NCBI GenBank assembly: GCA_947561395.2
Contig: OX387184.1
Coordinates: 17,464,205 to 17,528,204, forward strand
Source of the DNA: Buxus sempervirens
Taxonomy: Eukaryota; Streptophyta; Magnoliopsida; Buxales; Buxaceae
Direction of reading: 5' to 3'
DNA length: 64,000 bases
Made by a program: the position numbers and the translations under genes. Positions 10,062-20,854 of the stretch are shown one piece after another. Positions within the stretch are counted from its first letter, which is position 1. The number at the start of each line of letters is the position of its first letter. The notes under the pieces were generated by a model. The model had not been told where the DNA came from, ran no database searches, and worked only from the letters and a program-made list of their open reading frames with translations.

Positions 10062-11334
10062 TCATTCGAAAATCGGACCAGAATCGTCCTTTAAATTAAA
10101 ATGGATCGGAATCGTCCTAAAACTAAATCGAACCGAAATCGTCCTAAGAAGATTAGGTGGGTTTAAAGAGTTGGGGGTAATAGGGTCGGACTTAGGGTAC
10201 AAGCCAGATTTCAAGCTTGAGAACAGGCCGGATTTCATGCTCGGGTACGGGTCGGAATTCATACTTGGGTATGGGTTGTGGTGCTGGTCATTTGACATGG
10301 GTGGAAGGGTCGGGTTGAAGGAAATGAGGGTTTGGTCTAGAGGGTTCAGGTCGAGAGACGGATTTAGCTTAACCCGGCTTTCGTACAGATGAGGGTCTAA
10401 CGAAATCATGGGTGAGCTGCTCGAGATGGTCCTTTTGACCAATGGATTTGACAGGAGGGAAGGTTTTGGGCTCAAGGCATCACTCTAACGTTGGGAGGAG
10501 ATGGCAGTGAGTTGACTTGCTGAGATGGGCTTCGAGTTGGTCGCTTCCTGACTTGGAAGCTTTGGAATCACTCTTAGCAGAGTGTTTCTTCTTCTCACCG
10601 GAGCAGCATGAATAGTAGGACTATAAAATCTTTCACCTGACGGAGCTGTCATATCCATACTTTCAGAGAGAAACGGGTTAGACCAATCAACCAGATTATG
10701 ATCAAGGAATCCGCAAGAAAAACATATAGGGGACAGATATTCAAATTTAAAATCTATCCAGACTTTTTTAACTGCATCTTCCTCAAATAATAGCCCCGAA
10801 GGGATGGGTTTATTTATAGGGATAGAGCTACGAACCGAGGGGAAACCGTCGATGGAGTCACCCGAGAACTCGATCTCCCAAACCTTACCTATGTTCATCA
10901 GCATCTACTCTATAATGTCTTTCTCCTTGTATTTAAGGGGGATGTTGTGAATCTACATCCATAAAGTGATGGAGTCAAGCTTGGCCGAGGAAGCTTCCTT
11001 GTCTTCGTCAATCTCTTTCAATCTCATGAGTTGCCCGTTAATGGTCCAAGGTTGAGCAGAAGAGATGCAGGTTCTTTCTTGTTTGCTTTTGAAACTGAGC
11101 AGGAATTGAACCCCCGATATTTGAGTGATGGAGATCAGGTCTATGGGTTTCCAACTCCTCTTTGCAAAATTCCTAAGAATGTTGATGTGCAGGAGGGTCC
11201 CAGGGATTTCGCAGATGAGGAGGGCTCCCCATTTTTTCTCCACTCTCGCCTTATTAGCTGCAGATGGTTTGAAAGTGATGGTGGGACTAGGGGGGAGTAT
11301 GATAAGGTTTTTGAGTTTTTTTTAAAGGTCTTCC
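10062..11334 (-). pseudogene. LINE ORF1-like protein (DUF4283 plus zinc-knuckle type), with in-frame stops
   Basis: Plant L1-type ORF1 proteins bind the element's RNA. A likely start at 11334 reads MEDL, then a stop. The DUF4283-like part follows: WGALLICEIPG, LRNFAKRSWKPIDLISITQI, then AQPWTINGQLMRLKEIDED. After two in-frame TAG codons (near 10950 and 10905) the same frame continues KVWEIEFSGDS and the knuckle region FKFEYLSPICFSCGFLDHN, where the final cysteine is replaced (LVDW). A third stop near 10485 is followed by a proline/serine-rich tail to 10062. No endonuclease or reverse transcriptase follows, so only the 5' part of the LINE is here and it is dead. Confidence 0.75.
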
Positions 11335-11756
11335 ATAGTAGTAGTACAAGTAAGGAGGCGGATAGAAGGCAGGCAACAAAAAGGAGGGGGATGAAAAGCG
11401 AGGGTTTGAAGGCTGGCAACAAAGGACAGAAGAAACAAAGAAAGGAAAAAGGGGGGGGGGGGGGGGGACGAAAAGCAAGGAAAGAAGAACCATGGAGAGA
11501 AACTAAGGATAAAGCCGAAGAGCTGAAGAAAAAGGAATGAAGGAGCGAACAAAAAGACACACAAAAGACACAAACCAGCAGATGGGGAGAGAGGCAAAGA
11601 ACCACGCGAGGGGACGAGCAGGCGAACACTGAATGGAGCAGAACCGAGCAGAGCAAACCACAACCAGGGAAAAGGGAAGGAAGTCCAAGGGTTTTAGCCA
11701 GCCATTAACGGAGAGAACGCAATCGTCAATCTCAGGGAAGCGCTTTTCACCCAAAT
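11335..11756 (-). other. Probable 5' leader of the LINE relic
   Basis: Purine-rich on the plus strand (CT-rich on the LINE strand), with a G run at about 11451-11467. Long overlapping open frames on both strands result from low complexity. This fits a LINE 5' UTR, but that is inferred from position only. Confidence 0.35.
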
Positions 11757-11990
11757 CTTTACGACTACAAGTAGCATTTAACAAGGCGATTTCTATGTTT
11801 TACCCAGATACCCACCCTCTAGCTGAAGCATTTAATAGTGAAAACAAAAACAAGACGTTTTGACGGAGGACAGTATGGTGGGTCCCAGTTATTAAATGCC
11901 TCAAGAAAACTTGTCGTGTGAGGGTGGATGTAGTAAAAACGGAGTAGACGAAAAATAGCAGAAGATGTAAACTCGGTTTGGAGACAATTG
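11757..11990 (+). repeat. Duplicated block, copy A
   Basis: Matches 12607-13330 after removal of insertions. Shared runs are CTACAAGTAG, GAAGCATTTA, GTGAAAACAAAAACAA, ACGTTTTGACGGAGGAC, GTTATTAAATGCCT and GAGTAGACGAAA. Copy A lacks the LINE and MITE found in copy B, so it shows the pre-insertion state. From 12000 to 12606 I see nothing nameable apart from short AACCCA-rich stretches. Confidence 0.75.
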
Positions 11991-12639
11991 AGTTTGGGTT
12001 GGGCTTATGTTTACATCTCATAACCCAAAAAACCCAAAAATCTTGAACTATATAAAGCCAAGGTTAAATGACTTACCCCAAACCCCATCTTCTTCCTAAG
12101 TTTTTCCAAACTCCAAGCCCTTCCTCTCTATTTTTCCAATCAATTCCCCAATAAATAAGGTTCCATAGAATTGAGTATAAACTTCAAAACTAGAACCTTT
12201 CAAGATTTAGGAATGTTGATAATGTTGACCTTTGTATGGATAATGACTTGAGATTTACAAAGGACCACATTTTCAGTAATTATTTCTTTCATAATGTTGA
12301 ATGTGTTGTCTTATAATTTGTTCAATAAATCTTAGAAATGTTATAATTTAAAAACTCAATTTTTTGCTTTCCTATACTAAAAACATTATAGACTTGTTAC
12401 CTTTGCTATTATATTTCATTAGATCCTTGATAGATCCTATTAATTTGGGTGAACTCGAACCCAACCCAAACTCGAGAAATAATTTGAGGGTTGGGTTTGG
12501 ATTCAAATGGTTTGGGTTTATGGCAGGCTAAGGTGAGTTTGGGCCAATTGATTTTCGATTGGGTTGAGCCCAAACTCATCATAACCCAGCCCAACCTACC
12601 CTACTTAAAGCTCTAGCTACAAGTAGATTTTTATGTTTT

Positions 12640-12958
12640 ATCATTTTTTTATAACAAATTTAGCGTACTTTCATTAATAATGGATAAAACGCAGCAATGC
12701 TCTGCCTACAAAGTCATACCTCACCAGAGGAGATCAGGTACTGGGAACTTGGTTTAACCAGAAACAAGAGTAATGGTCTAAGACGAACTTTTTCAAACCA
12801 TCCGCTACAGTATTGGCTTCTCTAAAAAATTTTGGAGAAGAGGAGAGGAGAGAAGTGACAGGCTTCATCAAGAATATGGTCAATCTTCCATATGCTTCTA
12901 TTGTTGTCTTTAATGCAATTAACAATCACTTGGGAGTCACTCAAAATTATAATGTTCT
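12640..12958 (-). pseudogene. 3' terminal fragment of a LINE: RNase H-like domain
   Basis: Minus-strand frames give SDSQVIVNCIKDNNRSIWKI, DHILDEACHF and, after a frame change, FREANTVADGLKKFVLDHYS. This is the end of the RVT_3-type RNase H of plant L1 LINEs (QVIVNCI strand, REANTVAD motif with the late Asp). The 3' end is marked by TTATTAATGAAAGTACGC near 12660 on the minus strand and a T-run on the plus strand. It is 5'-truncated, as usual for LINE copies, and non-functional. Confidence 0.75.
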
Positions 12959-13070
12959 GGGTGAAGCATTTATCAGTGAAAACAAAAACAACACGTTTTG
13001 ACGGAGGACGGTAAGGTGGGTCCCAGTTATTAAATGCCTTGAGATAACGTCTCGTGTTAGAGTGGACATG

Positions 13071-13275
13071 GTAAAAAAGAATGGGATCATTTACATAAAT
13101 GGGTTCAACCGTATCCAATGCTTGCTTGCCAAGTAAGCAAGTAAACACCTCCTAAAAAAGTGAAAACCACTTTTTTCATTTCCCCATGTAAAAAAGAGAG
13201 GAGAAAAGCAAGCATCGACTACGGTTGAGCTCATTTACGGGCTCAACCGTAGAGGATTTCATCCCTAGTAAAAAA
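13071..13275. mobile_element. MITE (189 bp) with 8-bp GTAAAAAA duplication
   Basis: The element is 13079-13267. GTAAAAAA flanks both sides (13071-13078 and 13268-13275); copy A at 11930-11945 has the uninterrupted site. The ends are imperfect inverted repeats (GAATGGGATC... and the complement of ...TTTCATCCCTA). Inside, CTACGGTTGAGC is mirrored by GCTCAACCGTAG. An 8-bp duplication suggests hAT. Confidence 0.7.
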
Positions 13276-13352
13276 GGAGTAGACGAAATATTGGAGAAGA
13301 TGTGAACTGAGTTTGGAGACAATTGAAATTGACCCTCGACTGTCACTGTCGG

Positions 13353-13545
13353 TCAGCCAACATAGAAACTTATAAGCTCCTACAAGTTTTCCACACGTCA
13401 ATGGACTTCTAATAGGGTTCTAAGTTGTGGGGCCTAACTTGATCATATCTTCTTTTTTTTCCATAAAAAAAAAAGGAGACAGAATCTTGTTCTTCCAGTA
13501 CCATGATTGCTTTTGTTCTAATGGTCTTCGTATACGATAAAGTTA
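13353..13545 (+). pseudogene. LecRK leader and first codons, fragment 1
   Basis: Same module as upstream of the plus-strand LecRK: CATAGAAACTT, CTCCTACAAGTTTTCCACAC, CAATGGACTTCTAATAG, TTGATCATATCTTCT, then CTTGTTCTTCCAGTACCATG. The start codon at about 13503 opens MIAFVLMVFVYDK, like the signal peptide of the LecRKs, but the lectin domain is missing. The break lies just left of the peptide deformylase inverted repeat. Confidence 0.7.
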
Positions 13546-13697
13546 GATATTTAACTGATTTCCCCTAATGTTAAAAAGAAATGTGGCAAATTATAAACTG
13601 TTCTTTTAATTATTTTTTCGTCTTATGATTTTTGGAAATATTAGAAACTAAAATCGGAGAAAAGTATACTTGTTTTGAAAAATAAACCATAAATTAG

Positions 13698-14868
13698 ACA
13701 GTCGTTTTCCTCTACGGAGGTTCCTCTTTGGAACAGTCTTGGGACAAACCGGTGGACGACACGCGTCCTTCTCATTTTAAAACCCAAAACGTATATAGCA
13801 ACTGACGGAGACAGCAACTGACGGAAAAAAAGTAACGTCGAACAATGACGTCTAACAACGCTATTCCGTCGTTCGACCTGTAATCCCAACTTAAAATAAT
13901 TGCGCGCATTTTCTGAAAATTTCAAACGTTGTCTTCCTCCCTCTCGCTTTTGAGGGTTTTAGGTTTGGATGGGGTTCTGCGTCGAAACCTCAAAGGAGGG
14001 TTTTGCATCGGATCATACTAACCAGGTTGCTTGCCGCTCATGAAACATTTCCTCATAAGTCCTCAAAATCGTGTGATCTTACTCGTGAATATTTCCCATT
14101 TTCGATAAAACTTTGAGAATCGATTGTTTCAGAGAAATCTCAAAAGCTCGGATCGCAACTCACTCATCCGGCTTTTAGCACTTGCTACTTTTGGTGCTGG
14201 TGTTCTATGTTTGAACAATAATGACACAGCGAGTAAGTACTGTTTTTCTTAAAAAGTTGAAATTCATTGATCTGGAATTTACATTAAGGCATATCGTTTC
14301 TTCTTATCTGAACCCCATAATAATGAATGTTTTCTTCTGTAAACAACAATATAAGTGTCGGTCTCGGAACCGTTCCGCAAATTGATGCTGCTTCCTAGGC
14401 GGATTACGGAAGAAATTCTTTCTTCACGGTTGTCTATGGGCACTTCACGTTCAAGTTTGGGATTTTCCGACTCTTTCTGAATGTAATTGTGTTTCTTGCG
14501 TTGTTCATGTAGTTTATATTGTTCGTGGTATTCTTTGAAAAATCTTTAGGCTTTAATGCGCTCAGTGTTTAAAATTTTTAAGGCTTTATAGGGTCCATGT
14601 AAGTGTTTTTTTTTTCAAGTTGACCCCCACCTTAAACATTTGCAAAAATGAAAAAAATTGGCCGTGAGATCTCAAGGCCAAAACACGAACAATCTTGATG
14701 AGGTGGCTCTGCTTATCTTGTTACTTCAGCAGAGCAGGTTTTTTTTTTTCTTATCCCGCTTAAGCAAACGCCGCTTGTTCTGCTACCATTTCTTGAATCT
14801 CTGTAAGCTTAAGTCAAATGAGGATGTGAGATCTCAAGGCCAAAGCACTACATTGCAGAAGATTTCAG
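13698..14868 (+). repeat. Left arm of a ~1.2-kb inverted repeat, with exon-like sequence
   Basis: This arm is the reverse complement of 15771-16925 with a small percentage of differences. It contains parts of an unrecognised plant gene. A putative exon ends HRIILTR before CAG|GT near 14022. A second exon (about 14133-14232, TTTCAG acceptor, GTAAGT donor) reads RNLKSSDRNSLIRLLALATF then GAGVLCLNNND. A third (about 14358-14481) gives EPFRKLMLLPRRITEEILSS and stops. I do not recognise the protein. The hydrophobic stretch LLALATFGAGVLCL could be a membrane or transit segment. Confidence 0.75.
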
Positions 14869-15006
14869 GATTTCAAGGATCCTCTAAGCATTAAATTTTT
14901 AAAAATGGTTATGATGATATTATCTGAGAGCAGCAGCAGAGGAGAGTGTAATGGAGAGCATTGACAGGCTTTCTTATTATCCACAACTAATCTTCATTGC
15001 CGACAA

Positions 15007-15770
15007 ATGCTGCAAAAGCTTGAAAAGCAATCGACTCTTAAGAAACCCAGTTGTCGATTTCCGCCAAAATCCAGAAAATTGGATCGGAAAAAAATCCAGA
15101 AAATCATCCATGATATGATCAATGTCATGAGGAAAGCACCTGGGATTGGTCTCGCTGCTACCCAGATAGGAGTTCCCTTGAAGGTTTAATCAAACTTCCA
15201 TCCTTTTTATGCTGTGCAAGTAATGTATAGAGCTGTGGATTGGAGCTATATTGAATTTGGCTTTATTTTGGAAATCTCCTCATGAAGTTTGTTTACCTCG
15301 AGAATTAATGTAAAGCAAAGTGAGAGTTAGTAATTATACTACTTGATCTGTACATGTGCTCCAAATGTGATAGTAGAACTGTAAGAATTATCTGTAGTCT
15401 ATGCTGCACTATTTTTCTCTTGTGTGTGCCTATGAAATGGGCATCAATAATCATGTGAATTAAGGAGGAGGCATGACTTTAAGGAGGAGTCATGACTTAT
15501 GTTCAGGAGAAAGCAGTGAATTTGTAACAGTTCAAGTGCCATGCTATCTATAGTTTGAGTTGTATGTAACAGACACGTTCTTATCCAGAACCATTTTTAA
15601 GATGCTGAAAAAATGACACCATTTCATGGTAGAGCCCCCTATTCTAGATGCAAAACACAGAAATACATCTCAATAACAGGTTTGTCATATATCATTGTGC
15701 AGATTATTGTTTTGGAAGACAGGAAAGAATGCATCAGTTTTGCTCCAAAAGAAGAAATTAAAGCTCAAGA
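15007..15770 (+). pseudogene. PDF1A: Peptide deformylase (PDF1A type), two exons only
   Basis: Peptide deformylase removes the N-formyl group from new proteins in mitochondria and plastids. Exon 1 ends at 15183 with [20 protein letters not shown] then TQIGVPLK. The family motif 1 is GxGLAAPQ; here proline is threonine. After GTTTAA...GTGCAG an exon at 15703 continues IIVLEDRKECISFAPKEEIK then AQD, exactly in the family's order. It stops at the border of the inverted repeat (15771). Motif 2 (EGCLS) and the HEXXH zinc site are missing, so no active enzyme can be made. The N-terminal part before RKKIQKII does not match the usual GDPVLHE segment. It lies in the loop between the two arms. Confidence 0.85.
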
Positions 15771-16925
15771 CTGACATCTTCTGCAATGCAGTGCTTTGGC
15801 CTTGAGATCTCACATCCTCATTTGACTTAAGCTTACAGAGATTCAAGAAATGGTAGCAGAACAAGCGGCGTTCGCTTAAGCGGGATAAGAAAAAAAAACC
15901 TGCTCTGCTGAAGTAACAAGAGAAGCAGAGCCACCTCATCAAGATTGTTCGTGCTTTGGCCTTGAGATCTCACGGCCAATTTTTTTCATTTTTGCAAATG
16001 TTTAAGGTGGGGGTCAACTTGAAAAAAAAAACACTTACAAGCCTTAAAAATTTTAAACACTGAGTGCATTAAAGCCTAAAGATTTTTCAAAGAATACCAC
16101 GAACAATCTAAACTACATGAACAACGCAAGAAACACAATTACATTCAGAAAGAGTCGGAAAATCCCAAACCTGAACGTGAAGTGCCCATAGACAACCGTG
16201 AAGAAAGAATTTCTTCCGTAATCCACCTAGGAAGCAGCATCAATTCGCGGAACGGTTCCGAGACCGACACTTATATTGTTGTTTACAGAAGAAAACATTC
16301 ATTATTATGGTTTCAGATAAGAGAAAGGGGATGCCTTAATGTAAATTCCAGATCAATGAATTTCAACTTTTTAAGAAAAACAGTACTTACTCGCTGTGTC
16401 ATGGTTGTTCAAATATAGAACACCAGCTCCAAAAGTAGCAAGTGCTAAAAGCCGGATGAGCGAGTTGCGATCTGAGCTTCTGAGATTTCTCTAAAACAAT
16501 CAATTCTCAAAGTTTTATCGAAAATGGGAAATATTCACAAGTAAGATCACACGATTTTGAGGACTTACGAGGAAATGTTTCATGAGCGGCAAGCAACCTG
16601 GTTAGTATGATCCGATGCAAAACCCTCCTTCGAGGTTTCGACGCAGAACCCCATCCAAACCTAAAACCCTCAAAAGCGAGAGGGAGGAAGACAGCGTTTA
16701 AAATTTTCAGAAAATGTGCGCAATTATTTTAAGTTGGGATTACAGGTCGAACAACGGAATAGCGTTGTTAGACGTCGTCGTTCGACGTTACTTTTTTTCC
16801 GTTAATTGCTATCTCCGTCAGTTGCTTTATACGTTTTGGGTTTTAAAATGAGAAGGACGCGTGTCGTCCACCGGTTTGTCCAAGACCGTTCCAAAGAGGA
16901 ACCTCTCGTAGAGGAAAACGACTGT
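15771..16925 (-). repeat. Right arm of the ~1.2-kb inverted repeat
   Basis: Reverse complement of 13698-14868. It carries the same exon-like pieces on the minus strand: the AGAAATCTC exon near 16490 and the CGGAACCGTTCC exon near 16240. The inner border coincides with the end of the deformylase exon, and the outer border (ACTGTAAATTAG) with the LecRK-side sequence. The arms differ by scattered substitutions and small indels, so the duplication is not brand new. Confidence 0.8.
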
Positions 16926-17104
16926 AAATTAGAACCCCACAAACCTTCAACCACGGCCAACGTTTCAAAAGAATGCTAACAATAAAACTCCACACATGTT
17001 GCGCGTTCTTAATTACGAACCTAACCGGAACCCGTAACAAAAAGACAGAGATATGTCCATACAGGCCATTAAAAAAACACAAGAAAGACGGAGATAGTTT
17101 GGAG

Positions 17105-17527
17105 AAAATTGACCCTCCACTGCCACTGTCGCTCGGTCATCATAGAAACTTGTCATCTCGTACAAGTTTTCCACACGTCAATGGACTTTTAATAAGGTTC
17201 TAAGTTGCGGGGCCTAACTTGATCAAATCTTCTATAGGGACGGAGTCCTTTGAACGAAACAGAACCTTGTTCTTCCAGTCTCATGCCTGCTTTCGTTGTA
17301 ATGGTCCCCGTATTCCTGTTGGAATTCTGTGTGCTCACTTCAGGGCCGTCGCCTTCTGGTCGTTTAGAATTTGGATTCTACTGGCAAAGCATATGGCTTC
17401 GCTGTCGGAGTTTGGTTGGTGGGTAATACCACAAATACCGTCGCTTGGACTGCAGATCGAGATGACCCACTCTAAATCAGTTGCACTAAACTCAGTCCAA
17501 CTTTCAAACCAATCTGCAGAAGTCTAG
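17105..17527 (+). pseudogene. LecRK fragment 2: leader plus broken start of the B-lectin domain
   Basis: The leader matches the LecRK module (GACCCTCCACTGCCACTGTC, CAAGTTTTCCACACGTCAATG, TATAGGGACGGAGTCCTTTG). It is followed by ATG at 17283 and a damaged lectin start. GGCCGTCGCCTTCTGGTC and TTGGATTCTACTGGCAAAG equal the functional SPSGLFKFGFYRQ region of the gene at 24956, but 57 codons are deleted and the frame is broken. It ends at about 17490 after GCAGATCGAGATGACCCA (ANRDDP). A dead 5' fragment. Confidence 0.8.
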
Positions 17528-18073
17528 CTCAAGCAATAACAGAGCTGATCACCATCCTTGATTAGTGCAATTTGTTTTATTTGTTTCCTTGTAAAATTCT
17601 TCCTTCTATTAATTGTTTGTTACTTTGTATATCGATCTAATTGGCTATATGAAAAAACTAGCATCCACAATTATGGCACGGAGAGATTTCTATACTTCAT
17701 CATTTTATCACTTTCTTCTAATCTCACCATACCTTCTGAGGTTTCTAAAGTATCGGTTTATCAACTTAATGTTTCCTGTGTGTAACAATCTCCCCCTCTT
17801 ATTTACATTTATTAAAAAAAAAAAAAAAGAGCCAGATTTCATTTGAGCATTTGTAAACATTGAATCGACCTGGTAGCTTTGGTATTCAATGTCATACAAT
17901 CAAAATAAGGAGCAAAATAGTCAATGTATGTTTTCCTCTTGCGGAGCTCTAAGCAGGAGGTGATTGTTACACATAACAAATCTCCAGATGGTAATTAAAT
18001 TGATTATTTCAAAAACATCAAGGAGTAATTGGGATTGTCTAAAATCAAGACATTTTTTTTTTTACGTTTGTCT
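17528..18073. other. Intergenic, nothing supported
   Basis: AT-rich sequence with an A-run at about 17813-17828 and no recognisable domain or repeat. Its right end is the hAT target site. Confidence 0.4.
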
Positions 18074-20680
18074 GTTGGAAGTAGGGGTGGCAACGGGTCG
18101 AATACGGTACGGATCTACCAGGATCCGAATATAATTATCCGATATCCAAATTCGATCCGATATCCGACGGATCTTTAATACCTATATCCGAATTCGAAAT
18201 TCGATGAATATTCGAAATCCGAATTCGATCCGATATCCGATTTTAAATCCGATATCCGATTCTAAATCCGAATTCGAACCTGAAATCCGAATTCTAACCA
18301 GTAAAAATCCGAATTCACCTGTAAAAATCTACCTATAAAAATCCAAATTCACCTGTAAAAACCTATAAAAATCCACTTATAAAAATCCAAATTCACCTGT
18401 AAAAATCCATCTATAAAAATCCAAATTCACATCCAAATTCACCTGTAAAAATCCACTTATAAAAATCCAAATTCACTTGTAAAAATCCAGCATCAAGGCA
18501 TAAATATTAAAAATCCAAATTCACCTATAAAAATCCACCACCATTTAACTATGAATTTTAACACATATCTAAATGTCTAACACAAATATTAAAACTCAAA
18601 ACATAAATACAAGCCCATAAATATAGTCTAAGTGTCTAAACTCCATAACACAAATCCTTAATACATAAATACAAATCCACCATCAAGGCATCAACTCCAC
18701 CATCAACTCCACCATCAAGGCATCAACATCCAAAGAAGCTTGATCCATCCAATAACTAACCTACAAGAAAAATATTTTTATTAGAACCTCATAAAACAAT
18801 TAGGTTCCGACGACATACCCGACACCTTCTAAAAGAAATATAAGTAATTAAGATGTAGCAACTAGCAAGCAAGAGGAACATTTGGCATAAATAATTCTGC
18901 AAAAATTGATAGCATGTTTCTACAAAAAGCACAGCAATTTGTCACCAAAAAAATTCAAAAACAGCATTAAGTCTGGGAAGGAAACAACCCCTGACATCCT
19001 CCCAAACAATAAATATCAGATCTTTACTCTAAGAACTTAAAATATCATCATTGATACAAGTTCAATTAATGGTCAAAAAACTGCATGCTCATTTTCTTGT
19101 CAAAAAGTATAAGTCACTTAAAAAATAACAAAAGACAATAGCCATTATCATTACATCATTTACAAGGTTCCAAATCCTCTATCGGGGCTGACAATATATC
19201 ATGAATTTAATAAAACAGTAGAAGCCACAACACCAGATACCATATTTCCTATCATTTTCACATGATGCACCATTTCATATGCAATTTGCTCAGTTTTTTC
19301 TAGACCACAGAATTAAATTTGCATCAATGACTAGGGCTTATCTTACCTGTCAGCACCAAATATGAGTTTTGCGCTCAATTTGTTAAAATCCGCCAATCCA
19401 GTGATAGGAAGATAGTCGATACTCCTTTACTCGGAGTCGGGACCTGAATCACATAAAAAAATGAAAGTTAAATTTCTATTTAAAACAAAATTATAGGCAA
19501 ATCATAGATAACAGTAAAAAACAGCAAGTATTTGAACATCTATTTAAAATCCATGGAAATCACAGCAAGTATTTGATTTCTTTCTGTGTCTATGTTGTGA
19601 TAAAAAGTCTTAATCAAATTCATTTTGGTTCTCTGTTCCATTTAAAATCATTATCAATAAAACTCTGTTTCTCTACATTGAATCAAACAATCACCATGCC
19701 CCGTCTGTTCCTGTGTAAGTAATCTATCGTTCTGTTCTGGATGAGAACAGAACGACAGATTACTTGGTAAAGAAGAAAGTTCATGGTCATCATATTATCT
19801 TTGAGAGCAAACTGAATTCAGGAAGAGTTAATAAGATTGCGTGGGAATTGGTAAAGAAGCTCAAAAACGTCTTTACCGAACATACTTAAGATTTCTAAAG
19901 TAAGAGCGAAGAAAGCCATTTAAAAAAAAAAATCGCCAAAATGGCAGCCCTTAAGTTGTAAGTTATAAAATATATAGGGAAGGTAGGTATCATAACGTTA
20001 CCATGATAACCAAAAAAAAAATGAAGAACTTTTGAACTCCACAAAGACTTTTGAACTCATTTTATCACAAAAATGAGTTCGTTTTGACCTTGTCAGAGAA
20101 GATGAGTTCAAAATTTCAACCTGGGTTGAGAGACTTACAGATAACAGAGGAACCCCCCAATCGCACAGTCATCGAACGGAGTTAGGGCATAAGATGAGAC
20201 AATCGTTTTTTGGGGTTGGTCGACGCCTCCACGGCAGTGGCGTTCGTAGTTGGCGCAGCGAATGGAGAAAACCCCCCCAAAATCGCAGTCGGCGGGAGTT
20301 AGGGCATGAGAGGAGAAGAGAAGAGTTAGGGCATGAGAGGAGAAGAGAAGAGACGATCGATTTGGGTTAGGTTTTTTTTTTGGTAATGTCGATTTGGGTT
20401 AGGTTAGGGCAAAAGGTTTTTAGATTTTACTTTTATTTTAGGGTCGAACCATGGTTTAACTTAGATTGAACCATGGTCTAGGACTCTGGGCTAAGTTTAT
20501 ACATATTGTAAATATTTTTTCGGTTCGGATCTTTTTCGGATCGAATACATGTATATCCGAATTCGGATCCGAAATTCGAGATCCGTATCCGAACCGTGGA
20601 TCTTAATCCTATATCCGAATTCGGGATTTTCGGATTGGATTCGGATATATATCCGACCCATTGCCAGCCCTAGTTGGAAG
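18074..20680. mobile_element. Non-autonomous hAT element (2.6 kb) with 8-bp GTTGGAAG duplication
   Basis: The element is 18082-20672. Its ends are TAGGGGTGGCAACGGGTCG and the complement of TAGGGCTGGCAATGGGTCG (17 of 19 equal). GTTGGAAG flanks both sides (18074-18081 and 20673-20680). An 8-bp duplication and a TAGGG(G/C)TGGCAA terminus are hAT features. Both subterminal regions are packed with CGAATTCGGAT / ATATCCGA motifs (18105-18300 and 20515-20655), likely transposase binding sites. No transposase frame is visible. It sits between LecRK fragment 2 and the minus-strand LecRK. Confidence 0.9.
18300..18545. repeat. Tandem AAATCCAAATTCACCTGTAA repeats inside the hAT
   Basis: Irregular tandem array of AAAAATCCAMATTCACCTGT and AAAAATCCACTTATA variants following the left subterminal motif region. 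Non-coding. Confidence 0.8.
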
Positions 20681-20854
20681 GTAATTATTCCATTAATATG
20701 AACAAAATCTAAGGAGGTACTCCACGGCCAAGCCTCTAAAGCAAATTAATGCTACTACATTAGAGAACAAAAAACTAGGACTTTCACGGACATAAAAGTA
20801 ACATCTTTTCTCTCTCAACTAAACTGGAGTTTATCAATTATCACGATTCATGAA

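Larger units (their letters stand above)
12607..13330 (+). repeat. Duplicated block, copy B, carrying a LINE piece and a MITE
   Basis: Second copy of the 11757-11990 block. It is split by a 5'-truncated LINE fragment (about 12640-12950) and a 189-bp MITE (13079-13267). Its right end runs into the LecRK leader repeat (TTTGGAGACAATTG, then GACCCTCGACTGTCACTG), so copy B is the one attached to the LecRK cluster. Confidence 0.7.

Noticed and set aside
11141..11656. Overlapping 171- and 113-codon minus-strand frames
   Set aside because: Low-complexity Ser/Leu/Phe/Pro sequence from a CT-rich LINE leader; no domain.
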